Positions 46,591 through 56,179 of a stretch of DNA of 64,000 bases are shown one piece after another. The position numbers and the translations under genes were made by a program. The DNA comes from Eurosta solidaginis (Eukaryota > Arthropoda > Insecta > Diptera > Tephritidae). Each line of letters opens with the position of its first letter. Position 1 is the stretch's first letter. The notes under the pieces are model-generated. The model saw only the letters and a list, made by a program, of their open reading frames with translations. It searched no databases and was not told the DNA's origin. The stretch is taken from assembly GCF_040869045.1 (NCBI RefSeq), contig NC_090323.1, positions 269,518,392-269,582,391 of the forward strand. The letters are read 5' to 3'.

Positions 46591-47892
46591 CATGGTGGAA
46601 TAACCAGGTGAAGTAAGCCGTCAATTGTCTCGCTCTAAATTCTTCTTTGTTCTGTCATTCGGCTATCTGAAAAATTTTCACCAATGTTGTCCCCGAAAAA
46701 GTGTTGTTTTTTTTTTTTGCATTTTTCAGGAGTAAATGGTCGTTTTAGTACTTTTTTCACCTAAACCAGTAGGGTGAATATCGATGGACCTTTACTGGAT
46801 TTAATTACGGCGATTCATCATTTGGGTATCTTTGGTGTTGGCTTCCACAAGTAAGGTCGCGCTTTACGTTCTATTCTATTGTTGATGTTTCCATTATACA
46901 TATATGTATGATTAATTTGTTCCAAAAAATATTTAAACAGGTCTTTGTTAAAACAAACTATTTGAATTCACGCCATATCCAACAAGGATTTTCGTCTGTG
47001 CAGCGCTACTGAAGACTTTCGAGAAATTTTCAAGAACACCAAAACTGTCGTATTACACCTTATTTATGTAAAAACTTCGCCAAAACGATGGATTTCTAAA
47101 AATAGTTACCTAAAAGTTAGACCACTAAGATAAGAGGAATGTTACAGTTATATATTGTAATTTAGAATATATGAATCCGGCTCGATCGGTTATAGGCCGA
47201 CTGCTATTATATCCCCTGACATATTTTAATAAATAATAACTTGGTAACATTAGTAATACATCATGAATCAACTGTCAAGAGCTTTTGGGAGATCTTCTGA
47301 TCAAGTTTGTATGATATATTAGAAGGGTATATGTTTTACTACAGACTCTCAATGACAAATCAACAGAGCAGATGGAAAGAACAATAGATTTTTAGGAATG
47401 GAAACACATTTAAAAATATTACGATCACTTCGAGGTGTGACCGTAAAACTTTTCATCGAACCCGAAACCCATTTACATAAGTGCGCAAAGTTACTACAGT
47501 TCAACTAAATAATGGAGGACACCTCTCCCATTTATATCCGGTTTTTCGATAAAAGCTTCAACTTCAGTTTAAGTTGAGGTCAGTTTACCTTAGACCCATT
47601 ATTGAATTTTACTGCTCAGCACAGTTTAAGTTTTTTAATTTTATTCGATGCCAAAAGTAATATAAGCTCGCACTGGTCCTGTGTATCCCCTTTTGTATTG
47701 GCATTATGTGGCACTGATTTGCTGAAAAAAAAACAGTTTCTGTAATGGCTTTCGTAGCAGTTTTCTACTACTATTTTTTCAAAGTGGGTAAAAATTTTAC
47801 CCTCTTCTGACCGTTGAAAATATATCCATACCGTTTCAGATAGCGTACATCTTCTGTCTTTTTTATTTACTTCACCTGGTGATTCCACCATG
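46591..47892 (-). mobile_element. hAT-like DNA transposon relic, 1.3 kb
   Basis: A 26-bp arm at 46591-46616 (CATGGTGGAATAACCAGGTG...) is matched in reverse complement at 47867-47892 with one mismatch. ACGTACAT lies at 46583-46590 immediately outside the left end and at 47894-47901, one base off the right end, giving a 7-8 bp target duplication. That size suits hAT or P-like elements. On the minus strand, next to the right end, the reading SETVWIYFQRSEEGKI resembles the start of a BED zinc finger, which many hAT transposases carry, but the expected cysteines are not seen. The catalytic domain is absent. Confidence 0.65.
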
Positions 47893-50644
47893 TACGTACA
47901 TATACGGGACAGCCGGAAAATTCAGTACGAAATTTGTCGAAATTTGTTTTCGTATTTTTTTATTTCTTTTTACACTTGGGCAATTCACAAGACATTATAT
48001 GAGGCCACTACCATAGGTATATTTAATGTTCGGCTATTTTCGATCTTAGAATCATTTACTTGTTTTTGTCTGAAATGACGGGACTAATGTTTGCATTTGC
48101 TACTTCAGAGCAGCAGTAGCAACAAAAATATCCTCTGCTACTGCTTCGGCTCTAAACAAGAACAGAGCATAGAGCAGAGCCGTAGCATAAAAAGTGATAG
48201 AATTTCTTATGCTCTGCGAGCTACGTTGTGTTTTGGAGTGGAGTAAATAGCAAAGTAAAAACTTCAAACGAAATGCTATTTGTACAGGAGCGAGAGCAAT
48301 CAAAAAAAATATTAATACTATTTGCTCTGTTGGGTATTGTTATACAGAATTTAGTCATGCCGAATTCTGTCGAAGAACGCCTCTATCCCATAAATTGGTT
48401 TGAAAATGCCCTATTTCAGTGAAATTTTAATACATATTGGGCTTAAGCTCAGCTTTCTTCGTTATCAACTGAATATAACGTCTATCCGTTTCCCAGTTAC
48501 TATAACTTAAAATCTAAGACAGCTACTCAATATTGTCTTCTGGCTGGTATTTAGATGTATCCTTGATCAAGTATATATAGAGAAGTACACACTACAAGAT
48601 TAACTTAACACTAGAAAATGATCTAATTAGTTGCATAATAAATTTGATTAAAATCTCCTGTATAACAAATTTTCGTACATGGTAGAGGGTCATATTAAAA
48701 CGGCAATTAATTTATGATAAACGTAAATGCTAAATTATAAACAATAAAAATCTACATAATATTGATAAACATGCACTCATTTGTGCTCATGTAAAAAGGC
48801 GGTTTGTATTCTTCTTTTGTTGTTAACAATCGTAGAACAACCTACATAAATGTTAATACCCTCACCGTTCCATCAACCTGCACATCCAACTAAAAGTGCT
48901 CTATTGAAATTTAAATATATTTATGTCTCCATAAAATTTGTGGTAACCTAATCTGTTTATCATAAACATTTTACAACGGAATGCCGACTAACCCAGCCGA
49001 TGTAACCCCAACGGTTTCACATGTTCATATACATCAAGCGGAGGAGACGCATGCGCAGGCGCATTGAATGGCTAGACGTGTACCTACCTAAGCAGTAGTC
49101 GGCGTGTCTTTTGGAGTGACTAATCGAATGCTCATTGTGTGGTTTGTTTTAGTGTGTGCCCCCCAACAAAGCGGTCTAAATATGTCGCAACCTCATCGCT
49201 GGTGGTCACTAAAAAATGTTAAGAATAAGAACTGAGAAATTATGAAACTGCGAGGGCGCTGAACAAAAAGACCTCGAGAAGGGGATATAGGGATTCGAAT
49301 GAATGCATTTGTCGGGTGTTGAATGTCAAATAAACACTTGTGTACACATTCATTCAGCATAATAGTATTTAATGTACAACAATAACAACTAAAATGATAA
49401 CAATACAAAACAAGTGACAATAATGTCGCGGCGAAGAAAACGTCGAACTGCATAAAACTAATATCAAATTTTATTTATTAAAAATACATAAAACAAGAAC
49501 AAAAGACAATAAAAAAGATGCATGGATGCAACAACAAACTGAAGATCAAATAATGCACCGCAGCCAAAGATGATGTTGCACATACATAAATAAATATTCC
49601 TCGTCGTACGCAACATCAAAGTGCCAAGTAACAAAACTCCTTCATATTTATACAAAAAAAAAAAAAAACATACAAATGTACTGTTAAACATACACACGCA
49701 CATAAAGATATCGCACACGAACAACAGATGTAAGATATGTCGTCAGCAGATATTCCACGCATAACTCCAGTGGCCGTTTCGGACAACATCAGCCCTTTGT
49801 AAATGCCTTCTTCAGAATATTTTGTCTATTAATGCGACCATTTTACATGCGATGTCGAAACCGAAAGCTCCTCTGTTACTCCACAAGATTCAGATTACAC
49901 GCGCGCGCAAATTACAATGGATTTTAAAGAATGAAAAGAGTAAATTATGAAAGGGTCGACCACGGCGGCATTCCAATTTTTTTCGTTTTTCAGTCCAGTT
50001 GGGTTGGGTTGGTTTGTACCAGAACATTTCACGTAATTCGAGTTGTTGACGGACTTTATGTGCATTTAATTGTTTTTAGCTCTTCACTTTGAGCGCTGAA
50101 TGTGCGCGAAAATATGTATGAAATGTCGTCATGACCACACTAATTCGCAGTAAATGTCAACAACATTCCCACTTCATCAATGTAACGCGTGTGAATGTGC
50201 ACGATCATCAAAAAAGCTAACAGCATCAGCAACAACGAGTGTCATTTAGTAGCAACGCTAAGAGGAAAAGCAATAGTATACGTCACCATCACTGACACCA
50301 TCGGAATCAGCATCACCATCACGACAGCCACTCCCGCGAAATGCTATAAAAATATGTCGCTTCTTCACTTGGTCATCTAGCGGATGGATTAGAGTTACGA
50401 TTCGTCAGCAAATTTTAAAATGTTTTTCGCGTTGTTCAGTGGCTTCAGTTGGTCGGCCGGTTGGTGGCTTGGCAATGAATGTTACCATAGGGAAGCAACG
50501 TTTACATGTAGTTTGAGGAGGCTGAGATGAATAGATAAAAGGCATATACTCGGCTTGTATGATATACATTGGGGTGCACATTTCTTGACTTGAAAAGGTT
50601 TTGCTCCCTCCGTCAAAGGATATTTAATCTCAAGACAATCATCC
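47893..50644. other. non-coding stretch
   Basis: The 48100-48240 part repeats GCTCTGCTAC-like words on both strands. An A-run lies near 49659. No gene is seen. Confidence 0.4.
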
Positions 50645-50680
50645 TATAAAGCAACACAGCTCGGCACTCGCGCAGTTCGA
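50645..50680 (+). promoter_or_regulatory. candidate TATA/initiator core promoter
   Basis: TATAAA at 50645-50650 is followed 29 bases later by CGCAGTTCGAG, whose A (50674) is a plausible start within an arthropod initiator (CAGT). Downstream sequence is not AT-rich. No matching first coding exon is evident before the R1-like remnant at 50930, so the transcript, if real, would have a non-coding first exon. Confidence 0.3.
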
Positions 50681-50929
50681 GACAGTTGCTTGCTGCGAAA
50701 CTACCAGTCACAACCAGCTCGATAATATTATACGCTGCACCAGTGCACATATTTGAGCAGCCTACCGAATTACTGCTTTACGAAGAGCATGTACTTATCG
50801 GACGGTGTCTCACGACGCGATCCCTATTTTATCCCGGCAAATATCAGTAAATCTGCTTTCATTGGATATGTTCGACATTGGAATCGGGCGACCATCTGAA
50901 GATGCCATGAAAAGCCCACGGTCAGGAAC

Positions 50930-51190
50930 AATACCTAGGTGGCGGGAACGGTGGGAACAATCGAGGAAAGTGCGCTGTTCCTTCACGCTATTTCGGAGTA
51001 TAGAAGAATGGTATGAACTGAAGCACGGCGAACTAAACTGTCCCACCGAATCGGAAAAAGCAGAACACTCAATTTTTCAGTGAGTTTTTGAAGAGGAGTC
51101 TTCCATGAGGAATTTAGTTCCCCTAATGTGCAAGAAAAATAGATTGTTGAACTGCTGTGAGCAAAATGGCTTTCTAGTTATGATGCGATT
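50930..51190 (+). pseudogene. R1-like non-LTR RT C-terminal remnant
   Basis: The frame reads RWRERWEQSRKVRCSFTLFR, then SIEEWYELKHGELNCP and EKAEHSIFQ before TGA. It continues in the same frame to a second stop at about 51200. WxxRWxxSxKGRWTxxLIPxIxxWxxRKHGExN and AEHxxFxC are familiar C-terminal motifs of R1-clade elements. The region between the two motifs is shortened, so there is an internal deletion. Confidence 0.65.
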
Positions 51191-52542
51191 GATGGATGCT
51201 TAAAGAGAAATGCACATGCAACGCAGTGGCGACGTTGTGTGTAACGGCAGTGCCACGAAGTATGGATACATGGTGTAGGTACAACGCCAAAAAAAAACAA
51301 AATAGGGGAACAGTTGGTTGGTACACTTGTATTAACGCCGTTTAGCGCTGAGCTACACGTATTTGAACTAGTTAATTAAATGCAGCAACTTTTTCAGAAC
51401 TAGAACATCACAATGCTAAAAGTTTCAGTTGAAAGCACTACTAGGGTACGGAATTAGAACTAGAACCGTCTTCTAACGCGATAGCTCTGCGCTAGTTCCA
51501 AACTTGTGCAACTCGCTGCAGGGATAAAACGGTTACGTCCAATTGCATAACGGAAAGATTTTTTTAACCCAGAGTTACCTTCCCATGGGGGGGTTTAAAC
51601 TCATACAATTTTAACAAATTTTAAAACTAAGTCTCAGTTGAAAAGTTCTGCAAGTGGGCCTTATTGGTGTAAACCTTCCCGCAGTACCAAAGGGTGATAG
51701 GCAAAATGTGTGGGGTTCCTTTAATCAATCCAACGGATCTACTTTATTTCTATGATTTCACTAATTTTAAAAGCTGAAAATCTGTGCAATAAATAGTGTG
51801 GAAAATGCGGTTCACCAGCGAATAAAAAAATAGCAAAATTTCGGAGTACCCTTATATCGACACATGCCCTACATCACACGCTTCTCACTTGAAATGTATA
51901 TAGCCACAGCTGTACAATAAACATTGGTCAATTTGTCCACTTACTCGCTTTGTTGTGCCACAACGATTTCACCGACCGAAGACCGAATGAAACCACAGTC
52001 GACGCATTGCTTGATTTGCACCAACCCAAATGCAGAAAGCATCTAAACAATTGGGACAAGTTGGGACCGTTTGCTAACTCTACTTATTTGGGCACTACCT
52101 AGATTGGGGTGTTGAATGAAAGCAACATAGAATAGCTTAATTCATGCTAGTGTAGCGGAGTGTATCTATTGCAGCTGCATCTTATCTCCAAAATTGGTTA
52201 GCTCCATTGCTTGTCTTCTGCTGTGACCATATGCAGTGGGTTTGCTATGCGGAATTCGTAAAAATAGCCAGTGGCCAACCATCTTTTAATAGTTGTGATG
52301 CAAGAACTATAGATGGTGATAAATGCAGTTAAAAATAGTATATAATTTGTATGGCAAATAAATTGGTGAAAATTTTGCGATAAACGTTTATATTGTTGTT
52401 TGGGATTCAAGGGGTATATAAGCGCAATACAAAGCTTCCCAATTCCCAATTGTTACAAATATGAGTGTATCATACACATATTTAGCAGGCGATCCCAAAT
52501 TCCTCATGGAACTAGGGATGGCCTAGAAGGTTTATGTATTCA
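51191..52542. other. non-coding stretch
   Basis: Nothing recognised apart from short A-runs. Confidence 0.4.
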
Positions 52543-52557
52543 TATTAATCGTTCCCG

Positions 52558-52917
52558 TTGGCGGCTACCGTGGTGTGATGGTAGCGTGCTCCGCCTACCA
52601 CACCGTATGCCCTGGGTTCACACCCCGGGCAAAGCAACATCAAAAATTTAGAAATAAGGTTTTTCAATTAGAAGACAATTTTTCTAAGCGGGATCGCCCC
52701 TCGGCAGTGATAGGCAAGCGCTCCGGTTGTATTTCTGCAATGAAAAGCTCTCAGTGAAAACTCATCTGCCTTGCAGATGCCGTTCGGAGTCGGCATAAAC
52801 ATGTAGGTCCCGTCCGGCCAATTTGTAGGGAAAAGCAAGAGGAGCACGACGCAAATTGGAAGAGAAGCTCGGCCTTAGATCTCTTCGGAGGTTATCGCGC
52901 CTTACATTTATTTTTTT
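52558..52917 (+). mobile_element. complete tRNA-derived SINE, 360 bp
   Basis: The insert is bounded by a 15-bp direct repeat, TATTAATCGTTCCCG, at 52543-52557 and 52918-52932. Inside, TGGTGTGATGG (52571-52581) fits pol III box A and GGTTCACACCC (52615-52625) box B, about 34 bases apart. The body ends GCGCCTTACATTTATTTTTTTT. Internal promoter, lack of an ORF, long duplication and T-rich end define a SINE. Two more copies lie at 1-188 and 29290-29440. The partner LINE is not identified. Confidence 0.9.
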
Positions 52918-52932
52918 TATTAATCGTTCCCG

Positions 52933-53062
52933 ATATGGTCAGGCTAGTACCTTAATGGTGCTTTGTTACCGGAACGTACCGGATCTATATCCGGCAAAGG
53001 AACATCAACATCGATAACACTCCCCAATGCCTTCGGGGAGTGTCTTTATCGTTAAAACAACA
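52933..53062 (+). repeat. dispersed repeat with CACTCCCC hairpin and CAACAACAAC end
   Basis: TACCGGAACGTACCGGATCT and ATCCGGCAAAGGAACATCAA are followed by a hairpin, GATAACACTCCCC / CGGGGAGTGTCTTTATC, and the end AAACAACAACACC. The minus copy at 2233-2345 has the same end. The SINE's right target duplication abuts its left side. Confidence 0.55.
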
Positions 53063-53188
53063 ACACCATTATTGTTTGGTGGGCGATGCAATATTTGTCA
53101 CTTACAGGTGGTTTGCGCACAGAATTCGGGTAAACACAAAAATCATAGCGGGATGGTATTAATAAAAGAATAAAAAATCGTAATATAT

Positions 53189-53767
53189 TGTAACGAATTT
53201 ACTGGAATTCCTCTTATTTGCCACCTTCTGCTAAGTTCGAATCACTAAACTGTTGAATAAATAACTCCAATATTGAATAATGAAATAATGGTCTTTATTA
53301 GACTACTTGAAAATAACACTTATAATTCGCAACTGATAGCTTGCTTAAACGAAACTGATTTTCAAAATAATACTGCTATTGCTCGCTAGATAGCGTCTTA
53401 AATCCAACTGAATGTCGCGCCTCTACTGTTGCTGCCTTTTATAGTGTTTGGTTACCTCGTTGATATTTATAGGCGGTTCTGTTCTAGAATCTACTAGTTG
53501 GTTATCTGCTATAAGTATCTCAGCTATAACTACAGATGCACAATTTTTATAGCTTCTCTCACAGCTCGTGTATTTGTGAGCGAGACTACCACAATTATAA
53601 TTGCATATCTCAGATAAGATATCTGGATGTGTTTGTGCGTTGCTTCTCCGCTGCGTGTACGTACATATGTGTAGACATAATGATTGAATTATTGATGTGC
53701 ATACAGTCACTGCTTAGCATCGGCTTAGAGATGACAGTACCCCTTAGTGTTGCTAATATTCGTAACA
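53189..53767 (-). mobile_element. solo LTR, 579 bp, related to the full element's LTR
   Basis: On the minus strand it begins TGTTACGAATATTAGCAACA and ends AATTCGTTACA. ATAT flanks it on both sides (53185-53188 and 53768-53771). It shares with the LTR at 54056 the CACTATAAAAGGC TATA region, the ATTCAGTT initiator at matching spacing, the TATCTAGCGAGCAATA block and ATTCAATATTGGAGTTATTT. No internal sequence adjoins it, so it arose by LTR-LTR recombination. Confidence 0.9.
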
Positions 53768-53771
53768 ATAT

Positions 53772-54055
53772 GTATCACTTACACTTTGCTTTGCACACAG
53801 AGTATATTAACATAAACGACATAAACGAGTCCAGATAAATATAGACTTCCTTATATCAAAATGCACAGGATGAAAAAAGGAATTGACTCAGCCATGTCCG
53901 TCCGTCTGTCTGTGCACACGATAACTTGAGTAGGTACTGAGATATCTTATTGAAATTTCGTATATAGGTTCCTTGGTTCCTTGACACTCATCTCCCATCG
54001 CTATTTAAAATGAGCAAAATCTGATGATAAATGTGCCCACTTTTTATATACATAT
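53772..54055 (+). mobile_element. DINE-1-like fragment, left of the LTR insertion
   Basis: CACAGAGTATATTAAC, CTCAGCCATGTCCGTCCGTC, ACGATAACTTGAGTAG and CTCATCTCCCATCGCTATTT follow the order seen on the minus strand of 18600-19000. The LTR retrotransposon interrupts it at ATAT (54052-54055), and DINE-like sequence resumes at 60485. Confidence 0.6.
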
Positions 54056-54475
54056 TGTCACGGATATTACCACCCCTAAGTTATCCCATCACTAAGGCGA
54101 TGCTAAGGCCATGCCAAGCAGTATTTACGTTAATAATCAAATCAAGTATACACATATATAAGGCAGCCCAGAGAGATGTCACACACAGATGCATTTACTA
54201 TTACGGCTATGTGCGCGCGAGAGACTGTAAACTACAAACATTCACATCAATAATTCAATCCTTATGTGTTTACATAAACGAATAAATAATTGCGTCTACA
54301 CATATGTACGTATACGAGCAGCGGAGCGGCAATGCACAAACACATGCATATATCTTATCTCAGTGGTCACAAGAGAGGGCAATAATTTGTGCACGTAGTT
54401 GTGGCTGGCGATTTTGTAGCCGAAACAACTAGTAACTTCTGGAAATCGAAGAGCCTAGAAGTATGCAGCGTAAAC

Positions 54476-54513
54476 TATAAAAGCGGTGCAGGCGAGTAAG
54501 AAGTAATTCAGTT
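54476..54513 (+). promoter_or_regulatory. LTR core promoter (TATA plus initiator)
   Basis: TATAAAAG at 54476-54483 is followed by ATTCAGTT with its A at 54510, 34 bases from the TATA start. The solo LTR at 53189-53767 keeps both motifs at nearly the same spacing, which supports function. The U3/R border would be near 54510. Confidence 0.65.
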
Positions 54514-54659
54514 TGATTTGAGTTGATCAGCAGTTACGACTAAGAAGATATCTAGCGAGCAATACCAGTATTATTTTGATTAGTGGAGTTTCATTTGAGC
54601 TATCAGTTTGGTTATTAAGCTATTCGTTGCACAGTTTGAGTGTTATTGTGAAGCATTTT

Positions 54660-54665
54660 AATAAA
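54660..54665 (+). terminator. polyadenylation signal AATAAA in the LTR
   Basis: AATAAA about 150 bases after the presumed start site. In the 3' LTR the same signal (about 60375-60380) would end the element transcript. Confidence 0.6.
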
Positions 54666-54770
54666 GGCCATTTTTCCATTATTCAATATTGGAGTTATTT
54701 ATTCAACAGTTTAGCGATACGAACCTAGCAAAAGGGGCAAATAAGAGGATTTGCAGCAAATTCGTAACAA

Positions 54771-54787
54771 TTGGTGTCAGAAGAGGA
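54771..54787 (+). other. primer binding site, probably tRNA-Leu
   Basis: TTGGTGTCAGAAGAGGAATT starts one base after the LTR. TGGTGTCAGAAG fits the complement of a tRNA 3' end including CCA. From memory the best match is tRNA-Leu, as used by some mdg3/Micropia-type elements; the tRNA identity is inferred. Confidence 0.6.
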
Positions 54788-54820
54788 ATTGTTGAATAAA
54801 TTCCGGAGGACAACAAGGAC

Positions 54821-56179
54821 ATGGCAAAGTTCAGTGAATTGAAGATCCAGCAACTAAAGGAGTTGGAGAGCCGTGGATTGAATACAAGCTGCGTTAAACT
54901 TGAACTTCAGGCACGGCTACGAGAGGCAATGGAAGCGGAAGGAATTGATGTGGAAGAGTATGACTTTCATCTTGATGGCGAGGAAGTAACAAAAATTTAA
55001 GAGAAAAACGAAACATCGCAGACAGTTACGAGCACAGACTTGAACATGATTTTGGCTGCAATATCTGCTCAAACATCGACAGTGGCTTCTCAACTGGAAT
55101 CGCAAAAGACAGATATAACATCTCAACTGGCATCTCAGATGGAAGAACAGAAGACACGTATTGCAGAAATGTCGTCAGAAATAACATCGAAAATTGAAGC
55201 ACAAGAAACGCTTATTTCACAAATTTCAGCACAGATATCATCTCAGATCTCCACACAACTAGAAGAGCAGGAAGTCCGTATATCATCTAAACTGGAAGCG
55301 CATATGGAAGAAAAACTAACCCAGTTTCATGAAGGCTTCAGTGGTCGACAGGATAAAATCGAGGTCGAGGTGGATGCTTTGAGAGGACGTATCGAGCAGT
55401 TGCAACTAAATCGCCCAGCAGTTTCAACGAGTAATCCAAAGGTAAAGACACCATCCTTTGACGGTTCTGTTCCTTTTCAGGTCTTTAAGCTACAGTTTGA
55501 GAAGACCGCAGCAGTGAACCAATGGAATGCTGAAGATAAAGTTGCAGCTCTGTTCGTGGCACTGAAAGGGCCTGCCGCGGAAATCTTACAGACTATTCCA
55601 GAGTACGAACGGAACAGTTATGACGCATTGATGGCTGCTGTAGAACGGCGATACGGAAGCGAACACAGGAAACAGATATTTCAAATAGAATTGCAAAACC
55701 GCTACCAAAAAGCTAACGAGACTTTGCAGGAGTTTGCTTCGGACATTGAAAGATTGGCTCATCTTGCAAATGCGGATGCACCCGTGGAATACACGGAAAG
55801 AGTGAAGATTCAGAGCTTTATAAATGGCATACGGGACGTCGAAACGAAGCGAGCCACATACGCGAACCCAAAGCAAACATTTTCTGAAACGGTATCCCAT
55901 GCATTGACCCAGGAAACGGCGTCATTATTGAGTAAACCAGCATACAAAGCTCATCGTGTGGAAGTAGAAAGGCCGGAGTGGGTAGATACAATTTTGGAAG
56001 CTCTGAAGGGATCACAACAGAAAAATGCCGGAGTTATGAAATGTTTCAAGTGCGGTAACCCAGGTCACATTGCACGTCATTGCAGTAGCAATTCCAATAG
56101 TTCCAACAATGTGGGTGGCCGTAAACGCAGAGCTGAAGGAGACGAGCAAATCTCCAAATCCACTCAATCGTTAAACTAA
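54821..56179 (+). pseudogene. gag: gag with SAP-like N-terminus, interrupted by a stop
   Basis: The ATG at 54821 lies 51 bases after the LTR. The first 59 codons contain LKIQQLKELESRGLNTS followed by KLELQARL, a good match to the SAP motif, a short two-helix DNA/chromatin-binding fold. An in-frame TAA at 54998-55000 breaks the frame, and the same frame stays open from there to 56179. An ATG at 55040 could start a 379-residue product. That product has a Q/S/I-rich coiled coil (about 1-125) and a retrotransposon capsid region from about VKTPSFDGS (134) through YDALMAAVERRYGSEH to about 310. A CCHC knuckle has C335, C338, H343 and C348, and a basic tail follows. TAA at 56177 ends gag; protease follows in the same frame. 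Confidence 0.85.

Larger units (their letters stand above)
54056..54769 (+). repeat. 5' LTR
   Basis: 714 bp, TGTCACGG...TTCGTAACA, with TG...CA ends. It differs from the 3' LTR at five positions: two in the GATGCTAAGG segment, two near GCAGCCCAGAGAGATG, and one at AAACTACAAAC. Confidence 0.95.

Noticed and set aside
55586..55900. 104-codon minus ORF, and similar ones at 56636, 57374, 57679 and 58581
   Set aside because: Antisense shadows of gag and pol.
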